Of a stretch of DNA of 64,000 bases, positions 45,996-58,195 are shown one piece after another. The DNA is from Rehmannia glutinosa. Its lineage: Eukaryota > Streptophyta > Magnoliopsida > Lamiales > Orobanchaceae. How positions within the stretch are numbered: position 1 is the first letter of the stretch; each line of letters opens with the position of its first letter. Location: contig CM071936.1 of assembly GCA_016081115.2 (NCBI GenBank), positions 79,709,262-79,773,261 on the forward strand. Direction: 5' to 3'. A program made the translations under genes and the position numbers. The notes under the pieces were generated by a model. The model saw only the letters and a program-made list of their open reading frames with translations. It ran no database searches and was not told the origin of the DNA.

Positions 45996-48900
45996 ATGGA
46001 ATTTGATAATAATGCTACAAGTTCATCTGCAGGCCAACTCAACACACCACCTGAGAATAATGCCACGACACCTACTGTAAATGTAACTACACCGATTGTT
46101 CTTCCTATTTCTCCGCATATCCTATCATTCCCATATGCCAAGCCATTTCTAGACATCTCCAAAATTGAAATATTCAGTGGTCAAAATTGAAATATTCAGT
46201 GGGCATGAGCAAATGTTTTTCCATCCTAGACATGCACGGTGTTGCTAATGTACTGATACAAAAGAAGCCTCAAGCTTCTGCTGATCCACAGGAAATGGAG
46301 ATGTGTGCTAACAAGGTTTGTAGATATACAATTATTATCACTCTTACTAATGATTTGTTTGATGTATACTGCTCTTATAAGGAAGCCAGTGATATTTGGG
46401 AGTCTATACAATTGAAATATACTGCCGAAGATGCTGGAAAACAAAAGTTCATCATTGGAAATTTTTATAGATGAAAAATTGTTGGTCCCAAGGGGTGTGA
46501 GTATGGTTTAGAAGGGGGGAGTTGAATAAACCTTACCAACTTTTCGATTTTAGTCCTTTTAAAATATAATAGAGTTAACACAAACAACTAAGTCCTTGAG
46601 GGACAACTAAGTTGGTTATTCAGCAGAATTAGCCACTCAACAGACTCGATAGAGCTGTTGATAGAATAACTCAGTTGTTTAACCTGAACCTTAACTTGGT
46701 TGTGTAGGTTTTATCAGCGGAAGACTTAACACCCTTTGATTTGTTTTAAACTTGTTTTAACACTTGATTTTAGCACTTGGTTATTAATCAATTGGATAGC
46801 AAATATGTTTAACAGCAGATATAAAGTAAATATGCAGAAATATAAAAGTGCTGAAAAATAAATGACACAGTCAATTTTTATAGAGGTTCGAAGATGGGGT
46901 AATTCTTCTAGTCCTCTCTTCTCCAACTCCCTGGAGGAATCCACTATGTAAAAGATCTGTTTTACAAAGTGGTCAACGATCTAGAGACGATCTTGATCAC
47001 ACAGTTGGCTTCTCTTCCGACTCAGCTTCTTCACAGAGCAGCTGCCTTGCTACTTCAACTCACTTTCTAAGCTCTTGGATTTGATCACAAAGCCCTCCAA
47101 TAACTTGATACTGTTCGACCTTGAACCTTCCTACAATCCTCCTTGGATAGTAGTCCCCTTTTGATTCTTCAAAAGTTTCCTCTTCAACAGTTTGAAGTTT
47201 TCTTTCCTTCACAGCTTGTGTTGGATCGATTTCCTTCGAGTTTCAGGCTTGAGGATTTGATTGAATATCTTTGAGAATATCTTCAGGTTAATAGTTCGAA
47301 TAATGCTTGTTTGTTCGTGGTTCAGGTAACCTTTTCTCAATGAATTTCCTCAGCTTTTTATAGTGAACTTTCAAAAATATGCCCGTTGAAGAGATAGGCT
47401 GATTTTCAAAAGTCACTTGAGTTCATTGGCTTGTCTTTTCTTGGTCCTCAATCTTGAGATGTAGACCTTTCCTCGTATTAAATGAATGTGCAGCTTTTCA
47501 GGTTCTGACATGAGGTGCAGTGCTTCCCATTGGTTTATTCCTTTTGCACGCTTCTGGGACAAGCACTTTAAGACCTGGCATCATGGAAATATTACTTATT
47601 TAAGTAATGTCCTTGACTTCTGTGCAACGGATTCATTTAAGTTAACTCCTCTTGGCTGATGCCTTCTTCACCAAGTGACTTGAGTCTGCTCCAATCATTG
47701 GAAGACTCATCTGCCACTTCAACTTGACACTTGGCTTCTTGAGTTGACTTTGATTGATTCTTTACACAGCTGGTCCTCAGCTGATACACCTTCAGTCGAG
47801 TTCTTAATCTTCTATCTTAGCCATACTCAGTTGTTTCACAGCGGAGTCTTCACTTCAGTCTTCAGTTGACTTCTTGTACTCCAGGCATAGCTGACTTGAC
47901 TCAGCTTTTCCAGCTCTATCTATTTCAATGAAAATTACAAGAAAATGGGGTGCCAACTTCCTAGTTTAAATTTTACATGGCATTCATTAAAATCTATAAA
48001 ATAAATTTCCCAACAGAAATGACGGATGGCAAAAATATCAAGATGCGTATCAACGAGTATCACAAGCTATTGGAGGATCTAAAGACTGACAACACCACCC
48101 TACAAGAGGAATTCTTAGTTGGTTTGCTGATTGAAAAATTGCCAAACTCGCAGAAAGACTACAAACAACAATTAAAACATAAACACGTGCAACTATCTCT
48201 TGCTAATCCAATTACCCATATTATAATCGAAGACATCAACCGGAGAGAACTCAAAGTGAGCAAAGGGAAGGAAATAGCTATAACTATAAACACGGTGCAA
48301 GGTAATTTTAATAACAAGAATGTTAAAAAATTAATCAAACTGATTACAAATCTAAAGTGAATAACTCAACCAACTTTAAAAGAAAGAAAACTGTTACGTT
48401 TGTGAAATGTTGGTCACCATGCACCTCAGAGCAAACATAGAAAGAAAAAGAAAAATGGCAATCCTCCAAAGCCAAATGGAAATCATCCAAAACTAAATCC
48501 AAGTTTGGTCGAAGGGGATGATATTGTTACAATAATGCTTTCTCAAGTTAATCTTGTGGCCAATGTGAAAGAATGGATGGTAGACTCGAGGGCTACCAAG
48601 CACATCTGTGCAAATTGAGAAGCCTTTATGTACTACAACTCTGTGGGAGACGAAGAAGAACATGTGTATCTCGGGAATTCTCGAACTGCACAAGATCTTG
48701 GCAAAGGAAACGTTATGTTGAAACTCACATCTGGAAATACCTTGGCTCTCAATGAAGTGTTTCATGTGCCCATTATTAGGGCAAACTTAGTTTCTGTCTC
48801 TTAGTTGGGGAAGGCTGGAGTTAAAGTATCGTTTAAATCAGACAAGATTGTAATGACAAAAAAATAATGTCCTTGTGGGCAAAGGTTATTGTCATCAGGG

Positions 48901-49021
48901 TCTGTTTGTACTCAATGTTTCTGATGTTATTAATAATGTTGCATCTTCTTCTGCTTATATGATTGTTTCTATTGATTTATGGCATGCTAGATTAGGACAC
49001 ATTAGTACACGTTATATTCGT
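45996..49021 (+). pseudogene. Copia gag-protease fragment, split by a solo LTR
   Basis: ATG at 45996 (MEFDNNATSSSAGQL), then a 22-bp tandem duplication (AAAATTGAAATATTCAGTGG twice, near 46160-46195). The UBN2-type capsid (DVYCSYKEASDIWESIQLKY) is interrupted at 46479. It resumes at 48016 with MTDGKNIKMRINEYHKLLED and LLIEKLPNSQKDY. Further on are a protease region (about 48570-48840) whose active-site triplet reads DSRA in place of DSGA, and the gag-pre-integrase motif LWHARLGHIS (about 48978). It stops at 49021, where S2 LTR sequence begins. Confidence 0.87.
46480..48015 (-). repeat. Solo S2 LTR inserted in Copia gag
   Basis: On the plus strand TGTTGGTCCC...TTTCCCAACA, 1536 bp. The 5 bp on each side are AAAAT and GAAAT, an aged target duplication. 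It aligns with 49022-50167 over its right three quarters, and the coding sense of Gag picks up directly after it. Confidence 0.87.
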
Positions 49022-50167
49022 AAAATAAATGACACAGTTAATTTTTATAGAGGTTCGAAGATTGGGTAATTCTTCTAGTCCTCTCTTCTCCAACTCCTAG
49101 AGGAATCCACAATGTAAAATATCTGTTTACAAAGTGGTCAACAGTCTAGAGACAGCCTTGATCACACAACTGGCTTCTCTTTCGACTCAGCTTCTTCACA
49201 GGGCAGCTACCTTGCTACTTGAGCTCACTTTCTCAAGCTCTTGGATTTGATCACGAAGCCCTCCAATAACTTGATACTGGTTCGACCTTGAACCTTCCTA
49301 CAATCCTCCTTGGATAGTAGACCCCTTTTGATTCTTCAACAGTTTGAAGTTGTCTTTCCTTCACAGCTTGTGTTGGATCGATTTCCTTTGAGTTTCAGGC
49401 TTGAGAATTTGCTTGAATATCTTTGAGAATATATTCAGGTTAATAGTTCGAATAATGCTTGCTTGTTCGTGGTTCAGGTAACCTTTTCTCGATGAATTTC
49501 CTCAGCCTTTTATAGTGATTTCAAAAATCTGCCCGTTGAAGATATAGGCTGATTTTCAAAAGTCACTTGAGTTCGTTGGCTTGTCTTTTCTTGGTCCTCA
49601 ATCTTGAGATGTAGACCTTTCCTCGTATTAAATGAATGTGCAGCTTTTCAGATTCTGACATGAGGTGCAGTGCTTCCCATTGGTTTATTCCTTTTGCACG
49701 CTTCTGGGATAAGCACTTTAAGACCTGGCAGCATGGAAATATTACTTATTTAAGTAATGTCCTTGACTTCTGTGCAACGGATTCACTTCAGTTAACTGCT
49801 CTTGACTGTTGCCTTTTCCCCCAGGTGACTTGAGTCTGCTCCAATCATTGGAAGACTCATCTGTCACTTCAACTTGAGACTTGGCTTTTTGAGTTGACTT
49901 TAACTGATTCTTTACACAACTGGTCCTCAGCTAATACACCTTCAGTCGAGTTCTTAATCTTATATCTTGGCCATACTCAGTTGTTCCACAGCGGAGTCTT
50001 CACTTCAGTCTTCAGTTGACTTCTTGTACTTTCAGGCATAGCTGACTTGACTCAGCTTTTCCGGCCCTATCTATTTCAATGAAAATTACAAGGAAAATGG
50101 GGTGCCAACTTCCTAGTTTAAGTTTTACATGACATTCATCAAAATCTATAAAATAAATTTCCCAACA
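49022..50167 (-). repeat. S2 3' LTR, truncated by about 380 bp
   Basis: Starts (minus) TGTTGGGAAATT at 50167. It corresponds to 46858-48015 of the solo LTR; the outer end is missing where it meets the Copia fragment. Confidence 0.87.
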
Positions 50168-50182
50168 ATTTCCCCCTTTTTG
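50168..50182 (-). other. S2 polypurine tract
   Basis: On the minus strand AAAAAGGGGGAAAT immediately precedes the LTR start, the priming site for plus-strand DNA. It establishes the element's orientation. Confidence 0.85.
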
Positions 50183-50478
50183 ATGATGCCAAAACTTAAG
50201 ACATTAAACAAAATATAAACAGCAAAGATACATACAGACAATGCAGTAACAAAGAATGTATGCGTAGAATCGATTGTTTTATTGATCATAGCATTCTTGT
50301 CCTTTACACAGTTGTTCACATTTAGTATCAGAGCATTCTATATCAAAGCAAAATACATACATCTATGCTAGGATATAAATACAGAGTGAAAAATTACAGA
50401 ACACTTCACTAAGTATACATATGACTTAAAAAAATGTATTTACATAAGTAAAATACATGAAGGGTTCACAACAACACT

Positions 50479-53400
50479 TTATCGCCTTCGCTGCCTCCTT
50501 CTTTCCTCTTCAGCTCTGTCGAAGTCATCAACTCTTTTTCTCTTTCTTTCTTCTTCCTCAGCTTTCTTCTTCTTCTCAGAGGCTCTTTTCGCTGCATCAT
50601 CCTTCCTCTTCCTCTCGAGCCATAGCTGAGTTTGTCTTTCGTTTTCCGCTTCCTCTATTTTCACGGCATCAGCATTCTTTCTTTCCACCTCCAGATTTGC
50701 CACTTCATCATAGCCAGCCCAGTAGAGTCTCCCCTTCTTTCCGGGATCCACATATCGATGTTCTTGGGTCTTAGACGAGGTCGAAAGCCTCTTCCTCCAC
50801 CACTTCTTCCTCCTCCTCCTGGTGTATCTTTGTCAAGAGTCTTCGCTTACCAATTTGAATGGTCAGCCGGTAGTCTCGGCCGCTTATCGCCTTCTTTGCA
50901 CAATTTAAGACCCTTGTCCCAGTACAGATCCCAGGCTTGGGCTAGGGACATCTTTTGGAAATAGCCTTCGGATTAGAGCGTCTTGAATTCTTCAACTGAT
51001 CTTGGCTCGGATCCGTTTTCAGGAATAGCATCTTGATCATTTCCTGCCAGAATACCGCTATATTGTTTCAACACTTCTTCGACGTGGGCATCCGTCTTTT
51101 TGTCGAACTCTACCATCCCTGCTTCTACGATTCGCCTTTTCTCCAACATTGGCACAACAGAGTGTTCAATCGGCAGGGTCACTGGAAGTTTGCTGAAAAT
51201 TGAGGCCGTGACATGACCCTGCTGAGGGGTTTCAGCAATCATTAATGTCAAGTCCTTCGAAAGTTCCCCCTCACTTCCTTCTTCTTCTTCCATCTTGTCA
51301 TTTTGGCTTCAGACTCTTTCACCTTTTCTTCTTTTAAACTCCTTAGGGACTCCTTTTCCCCCTTTTTGGCATCATCAAAAGAAAGAGGGACCACAGGGAA
51401 CATGCCTGCGAGCATGAAGTCGAGTCTGTGAGCGCGAAATTTTGTTTGGAGTCTGCTGCTGCGTAAGCTATCCGAAATTCTAAACGAGTGACTTTAGACT
51501 CGGCTGCCACCAATTTCATTTCAGCCATGAGAAGGCTGAATTTTGCATTCATAGTTTCTTTAAATCGCAGAATTTCTTTTCTCTGATGAAATTCACGCAG
51601 TAGCTCCATTTCTATTTTGTGAGAGGCATGCAACCTCTCAATATATTCTTGCATTTTGTGCATGTTCGAAGTGTTGTCAGCGCTCCAAACAAGCATTTTA
51701 TTGTATAACACCTTAAAATAGCGAACTTGCTCGTATCGCATGGCACTCTACTGTTGAGACCAATCTGTGATCCTTACCACTATCCCTCTCAAATCTGCTG
51801 TGAGGGTGGCATATCTATTGTCCAGTCGTAAGTCTAGTGAGGCTTGGTGCCGTTCGATCTTCTCAATCTCGTTACAGATCTTCTTGAAGACTTCACGAAT
51901 TTCAAGTGTCCCACTTGATTCAACTGTCGACCATTCTGCATCGAAGGCAAAGTCTGCTGGCATAATAGAGTAGGTAGGGATTACGGGATCTTCTAGTATA
52001 GTGAATCGTCGCTGCTCTTTAGCGGTCTCTTCCTCTAGCTCAGGCAATTCGATAGAAAAGGGAAATCCTTATTCAAAAGCATCATCTTGCACATATGGGA
52101 TTGCTTGTGCGGTTTGTGCCTATGGTGTTTTTGGTGGAATCGTTATTGTTGCAGTTGTGGGAGCATGCGCAAATGACTCGGTTTCAGCTGGAGCGTTTGG
52201 AATGTGTTGCCCAGCTAATTGATCCTCAGTTGTCTTAACAGCTTCTTTGGTCTCAGTAGATTTCTCTAAATGAATTACCGGATCCTCTGCTGCAACATTA
52301 GCGTCATCAGATGATGATGAAATTTGGGGGCTTGGTTCATCATCGAAATTGAATGTTTGACGAGCAACTTTGTAACTCGACTGACTCGTATTCTTGAGAA
52401 CATCCTCAGCTGGGTCCTTTTGATGTGCAATGGGTGTGGACTCAGCTTCATCTTCAGACCCCAGAAATGATATGTCAGGATTCTCCTGTGAGTCATGAAG
52501 TGCGCTTATCTCCTTCTCAGACTCAATGCTTTGAATAAGAGGAATGTTCTGGATCTCTTGAGCTTTACCCAGGGAGGTCTCAACTTCCCTTGGGCCTTCA
52601 ATACCTCCAGCAGTCTCAATTGCAGCGAGGCCTTCAATATTCCCTTCGACAGTCGCAGTTGTCTTAAGGTCTTCAGCATTGGCATCCATATGAGTCTCAA
52701 CCCCTTGGATTGTACTTTCATTGCCCAAAGTGTTAACTCCCAGGGCATTTCCATCCTGTGCCTCGACTGCAATAACAGTGTCATTAGCCTTCATAGCAGC
52801 TGACATTTCAGCTGGGACAGACTCAACTGTCCGAGCTTCGTCAATGTCACTCTGTTGTAGTTCCTTCGCAGTTTCTGCTTCACCACCTTTCTTCAGTATA
52901 GAGTCATCTGCAGCATCCTCCGACCCTGCTGCAGTGGAGTAAGTTTCCCCCTCAGCTGGCACACCATCTGAGTGACTGATGATGGGGTCACTCTTCTCCA
53001 GACTCACGGCTTCTTCCATTGAGTGCTCAGCCGCCGGGGCAGGTGGTAAAACACCTTCAGTAGGGGTTGGCTCAACTTGGGTGCCCAAGGTCCCAGTTTC
53101 ATTGCCAATTACCTTGGACCCATCCTTCGACTGTACCGGGGACGTAGCTGCAGCGATGTTTGTGGCAATCTGCTGCACTACTCCCAAAGGGTCTATTTGC
53201 AGGAGAGATTGTGAGGACTCTCCTAGTCCTTCAAGTAATTGTTGCTCATGCATTAACCTAGAATCCCGTAGAGCTTGATGCATGTCTGGCTTCTCCGTTG
53301 CAGCAACGGGATCCATATCTTCATCACTATCTGAGAACACATCCAAATGAGGGTGAGTGTGTTCTAGAGTTCTAGTAAACGGGCATATCTTGGCTTTTTC

Positions 53401-55035
53401 TAATACACGGGCCTCCTCTTCAGCTTTGTCTTTATCATCCGCCTTCATGATGCGGAGGAGATCCAGATAGTTGTCTTCGTCGAGGGCCTGTTGGACAGTA
53501 TTAATGCCCAGAAGACGGAGCAATTCTTCCTCTTCTTCAATGTACTCAGGGTGAGTGAACTGCACCCCTTGAGTGATCAAGCTTTCATGCTCTCCATTCC
53601 CTGAGACATCTCTGGATATCTGGATACAGATGAGAATACATAATGATATCATCAGCATCATCATCATGTTCATCTTCTTCTCCTCCTCTTTCTATAATAG
53701 AAGGTAAGTCATGTTGCTCTTCTCCTTTAGCAGCGTTAGTAGCAGGTGGAGAGACAACTTTTTCAACAGGATGTTCAGTTATCTCAGCTGCTTCACTTCC
53801 TACTGCCTAACGCCCACCGAGTCTTGATGAGGCCTATGTTGATCACCCTCAGCAGACTTGGCTTGATCATGAATCACTTCAGGAGATTGCACTTCCTGAG
53901 TTTCAGCAGTCTCGGATGCTTTCTCCAGCTGAGTGGTAGATTCAGCTGTCTTCTCCAATTCAGAGTTTCTTACCAATCTCCTTTTTCTCTTGGGTAGCAG
54001 AGGAACATCTTCTTCTGTGTTTGCTGGTTCCTGGAAGGAGAATGCTTGCGCGGCTGACTTCCTGGGCTTGACAGTGCACTTTTTTTTTATGGCAGGAGAA
54101 GGAGTATGATGTTCTTCCTATCCCTCGGCTGCAGGGGTAGGTACATCCTTTTTCTTAGATGCAGGGCAGCCTTCTTCTTCGCAGCTGTAGGGGCAACTTT
54201 CTTCTTTGGAGGGAGGGGGGGTAGCAGTTGTGTCCACGGGTTCAACTGATTCCCCCTCACTTGTATCCGATTTCTTTGCGTGGGCTCTCTTCTGGGCTCC
54301 AAAGAGGTTCGACCTGAACATATTCTTGTTGACATGGAAGGGTTTTCCATGTCGAAGGGCAATGCCCTTCACTTCCATCAAGTGGCCAATCACTAGGCCA
54401 TATCCAAGATATCTTCAAAAGGATCCGTCTTCCTTGAACGATTTATTCACAATATTTTGACAGAGTCTTCTATACACGAACTCAGCCTAGTTGACTTTCT
54501 TGCCTTGCATGATCGCAACCATGATGATCAGCTTAGTCTTGGACAACTGATTAAAGCTTCCAAACTTCATGTCTACACACTTGGAGACGACGTCCATCAA
54601 CTTATGATAGTCGTCCTTCAGCAATTTCTTCTCAGCTGTGTAGACCACTTTAGCAGCGCACTCCGGTTTGGCTACCTCTCTCCATGCAGCAACCAAATCA
54701 ACATCAGCTTCACCAATCTCCTTCATGCCTTCAGATGGCAACAAGCAGTGCTCCGCAAGGTCCTTAGCATTTATCATAAGGTCCTTGCGGTGGACAGAAG
54801 ACTTGATCCCTTCGTCCTGCACTTTGGCGTTAACATAGAACTGCGCTACCTCCTTGAGATATGTATGCGAGTATTCCAAAGTCAGAAAAGCCTTGAGACC
54901 TGACTTTTCTAGCATTTCAGCAATTTTCTTATCAAGGGTTTCATCGGAACCCTGCTTCACCATGCCTTCGAAATCCACTAACGATCATGAGTGGATTTGC
55001 TTCGATAGCTTGAGGAAATCAAACTTAGGTGCCAT
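50479..55035 (-). pseudogene. S2 envelope-like extra ORF, about 1,500 codons, multiply interrupted
   Basis: ATG at 55035 (MAPKFDFLKLSKQIHS). One frame is followed down to about 51343 with only scattered stops: TGA near 54985, TAG at 54487, TGA near 54420, TAG at 54118, TAG at 52120, TAA near 52075 and TAG near 51746, plus a local shift around 53620-53810. The N-terminal 190 codons contain an env-like/plant transposon domain (KLIIMVAIMQGKKVN, IGHLMEVKGIALRHGKPF). The middle is long, acidic and Ala/Glu/Ser-rich (52120-53600). The C-terminus is coiled coil (LEIREVFKKICNEIEKIERH; KIEMELLREFHQRKEILRF) and ends in an Arg/Lys/Glu-rich helix (50479-50751). It lies between RNase H and the polypurine tract. 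Function unknown. Confidence 0.8.
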
Positions 55036-55559
55036 TTTCAGATATATTTACCGATTAAAACTTGACAAACTTGCTTGAGGACACTTAGGGTTTGCGAGAG
55101 AGAAAAAGCTTGCTTTCTTTTTGCTTGAAGATGAACAGTTTTCAAATAAGAGAGAGAAAGCCGAAAAAAATGGATATATAAGGGTTATGAAAGGACATGT
55201 CTTTGGTTTTTGAATTTTTGATGAAAATCAACGGCTCAGATTTAGCACGTCAAACTGCATCTAATTTCTCGCATTTAATGTGGCAGCATTTATATCCAAT
55301 CATATATATCCAATCTATACGTCATTATTATCCAATTCTTAAAAATATTCCATTAAAAACATTTTGGCACTTAGCTCATAAATGACTCAAACATATCAAA
55401 AATGACTTAACTCTGCTTCTCTCCTTTCATTCAAATGACTCAATTTGTCAACTCGACATCCAACATAGTTCCGACATAGTCAAGCTTCACATGGTTGATT
55501 TGTGAAACTTGTTTAATTTTCATCTTCTCATCTTCCATCTCTTCCTATCGAGTCTTCCG
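55036..55559 (-). other. S2 spacer between RNase H and extra ORF
   Basis: Non-coding spacer of about 500 bp, AT-rich. It would be the leader of the extra ORF. Nothing else is recognised. Confidence 0.5.
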
Positions 55560-56698
55560 AGTGTCAACTCAACTCAATTAACCCTAGCTCATTCTTAAGC
55601 TCTTCAAATCTTGACTCACATAGGGGTTTAGTGAATATATCACCTAGTTGTTTATCGGCAGATATATTCCAAAGTGATGTCTTTCTTTTCAACATGATCT
55701 CTTATGAAATGATATCTCTTATCAATGTCCTTTGTTCTTGAATGCAACACAGATTCTGAGCTTGTAAAGACTTGTGTTATCACACATAATTGGAATATTT
55801 TTTTCTTCAATCTCATAATCTCTCACCTTTGTCTCATCCATAAGACTTGGGCAAACAAATCTTGCAACTATGTATTCTCGATTGTGGATGTGGCTATTGA
55901 GTTTTGCTTCTTGCTAAACCAGAAACCAATCTATTTCCAAGCATTTGGCATGTACCAAGTACTCTTCCATCAACTCTACATCCAACATAGTCGAGCAACC
56001 AATAAACTTGAATCCACTTTCCTTTGGATACCATAAGCCAACTTCCCGCATCCCTTCAAATATCTTAGATTCTCTTAGCCATCATGTGGCTTTCCTTTGG
56101 TCAGATTGATTGAAATCTTGCACATACACCTACTACAAAGGTGATGTCCAGGTCCGCTTGTCGTTAAGTAGAGCAATGATCCAATAAGTGCTCTATATAT
56201 GGTTTGATCTACAGCATTGCCATCTGCATCCATGTCCATCTTAACTGATATGTTCATTGGTATTTTCACAGAAGACTTCTTTTCCATACCAAATTTCTTC
56301 ATTAAATCTCTGGTGTACTTTGTTTGACTTATGAAGGTTCCATCCTTCAATTGCATGACTTGAAGTCCTAGGAAGAAAGTCAGCTCTCCCATCATGCTCA
56401 TTTCAAATTTGCCTTGCATGAGGTTTGAGAATTTATCACACAACTCTTTATTTGTGGATCCAAAAATGTTGTCATCCACATATATTTGAACAAGCAGTAT
56501 ACTCCTCCATCTTGAATTCTAAAGAGTGTTCTGTCCACTTTGCCTTTGGTGAATCCATTATCAGTTAGAAATAGAGACAATGTATCATACCATGCTCTTG
56601 GTGCTTGCTTCAAACCATATAGTGCTTTCTTGAGCTTGTACACCATATCTCCAATAGTCTTCTGCTCAAAATTTGGAGGTTGTTCAACATAGACTCCT
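55560..56698 (-). pseudogene. S2 reverse transcriptase and RNase H, cut by S1b
   Basis: Minus strand from 56698: QGVYVEQPPNFEQKTIGDMV, YKLKKALYGLKQAPRAWYDT, VDRTLFRI, then (shifted) DDNIFGSTNKELCDKFSNLM and MSMMGELTFFLGLQVMQLKD, ALIGSLLYLT. RNase H remnants run to about 55560 (ESGFKFIGCS; RDYEIEEKNIPIMCDNTS). The frame carrying the YVDD region is shifted between 56500 and 56470. The upstream half is separated by the LTR starting at 56699. Confidence 0.88.
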
Positions 56699-58180
56699 TG
56701 TTTGATAAATGGTTTTATCATGATTTTGATGATGTCGTTTTTACACCAAAACAATGTTTTTTAAGGTTGTCCAAATACTCCTAAATGATTTAAAATGGTT
56801 TTAATATTTTCCGGAGTATTTCTTCAAGTTTATTTTTCGACAAAATTGGACAACACATTTAATGATTTTGTGTCAATGTGTTTTACATCAAAACAATGTT
56901 TCTAAATGTTGCCCTAATACTTCCGATCGGTCTAAAATATTTTTACTATTTTTTGGAGTATTTCTTGGAGTTTATTTTCGATAAAATATTGGACAACACT
57001 TTTGTTTTAAGGCCAACCGGTCGCCCTATAGGGCAACCCGTACCTGAAGATGTATTTTGGAACAGAAAAGGAGACGGAGTATATATAGAGCAGGTCGACC
57101 GGTCGCCCTGGGTGTCGACCGGTCTGCCCAGGGTGCGACCGGTGCCTGCAAGTATTGCGTTGGAACATAACTCCCTGATTCTCCAAATAGGCATGGTCGA
57201 CCGGCTGATGTGGGGGTCGACCGGTCGAAGCATACGTCGACCGGTCGCTCCGTGTTAATTTGCTGATACAGTTCAAAATTTCTATCTGTGCGCGACCGGT
57301 CGCCCTCTAGTTTGACAGCAAAAATCTGACCGTTTGACAGCAGACAATTTTCCCTTAATTTGTGGGATGGATTTCTAACAGCTCTTTTCTTCAATTGTCT
57401 TGCAATTTTTTACAGAATTCATGTCCCCAAGAGGAGCCTATCATGTACAAGACATCTTCTATAAATAGAGGAAGAATTGAAGCAACACAATAAGAGAGAA
57501 AACTACAACATAACAAGATACACTCAAGAATACACTTGTTCTTACATTGTCTTATTTCTTGTTGTAATTTGCCTAGCTATTCACTTTCACATTCTTGAGG
57601 TCTAGGCTATTCTTGATTACACTTGCACTCAATTGTATAATTCATTATCGAGTTGTAATCTTGGATTTTTGGGTAATCATTCAACACAAGATATCTTGTG
57701 AGTGTTCTTGTGGTAAGAACACACTTGGGTGATCTAGGTGTTAGGTGTGAGAAGATTGTGGTAATCTTCTTGTTGAGGTGTTGAATAATTTGGTATTCTT
57801 CAAGGTTGAAGATTGTGGTAATCTTCACAAGGTGCCGTTGGAGATTGTGGTAATCTTCAAGAGAGATTGTGGTAATCTCAAAGGTGATGCTGAAGAAGAG
57901 TGTGGTGCTCTTCAAGGTGTTGTTGTAGGTTGGTGTTGTATTAACTTTTGGTAAATTAATAAAATCTTTTTTCTTTTTTGAAATCCATCCCGGATATACT
58001 GGGGTGGTAAAGGATTAGGCCCTAGGTGGGTTGAACCTCTATAAATTGACGTGTGTTGTTTACATTCCGCACCTTTATTATTGTCTTTGAGCATTCGGTT
58101 TGAAAAAGAGGGTAAAATCGAAAAGATGGAGATAATCTATTCACCCCCCCTCTAGATTATTGTAGCCGCTTGGACTTACA
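56699..58180 (+). repeat. S1b left LTR (1482 bp)
   Basis: TGTTTGATAAATGG...GGACTTACA. Palindrome cluster 57013-57305 with seven ACCGGT cores, TATAAATA at 57460, hairpin array about 57702-57915. The last hairpin here is a perfect GAAGAG/CTCTTC stem. Confidence 0.93.
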
Positions 58181-58182
58181 AG

Positions 58183-58195
58183 TGGTATCAGAGCC
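58183..58195 (+). other. S1b primer-binding site, initiator Met tRNA
   Basis: TGGTATCAGAGCC two bases after the LTR, as in S1a. Confidence 0.92.

Larger units (their letters stand above)
49022..56698 (-). mobile_element. Sirevirus-type Copia element S2, 3' half
   Basis: On the minus strand: reverse transcriptase from 56698, RNase H, long extra ORF, polypurine tract, then a 3' LTR whose end is lost. The upstream half would continue beyond the S1b insertion at 56699 and so lies outside the window. Confidence 0.87.

Noticed and set aside
46480..50167. A short complete LTR element bounded by the two S2 LTR copies
   Set aside because: The interior (48016-49021) is plus-strand Copia gag-protease unrelated to S2, the LTRs read minus, and the right copy belongs to the S2 element with its own polypurine tract at 50168.
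50457..50964. Plus-strand ORFs rich in Ser/Phe/Leu
   Set aside because: They are antisense shadows of the Glu/Lys/Arg-rich coiled coil at the C-terminus of the S2 extra ORF.
52495..53278. Plus-strand ORFs of 70-100 codons
   Set aside because: Antisense to the long S2 frame, with no domain or codon signal.
53600..53673. Hydrophobic N-terminus (MNMMMMLMISLCILICIQI) as signal peptide of an envelope protein
   Set aside because: The neighbouring frame is open across the same bases and reads an acidic Asp/Glu-rich stretch like the rest of the ORF, so the hydrophobic segment is probably an out-of-frame artefact of a local frameshift.
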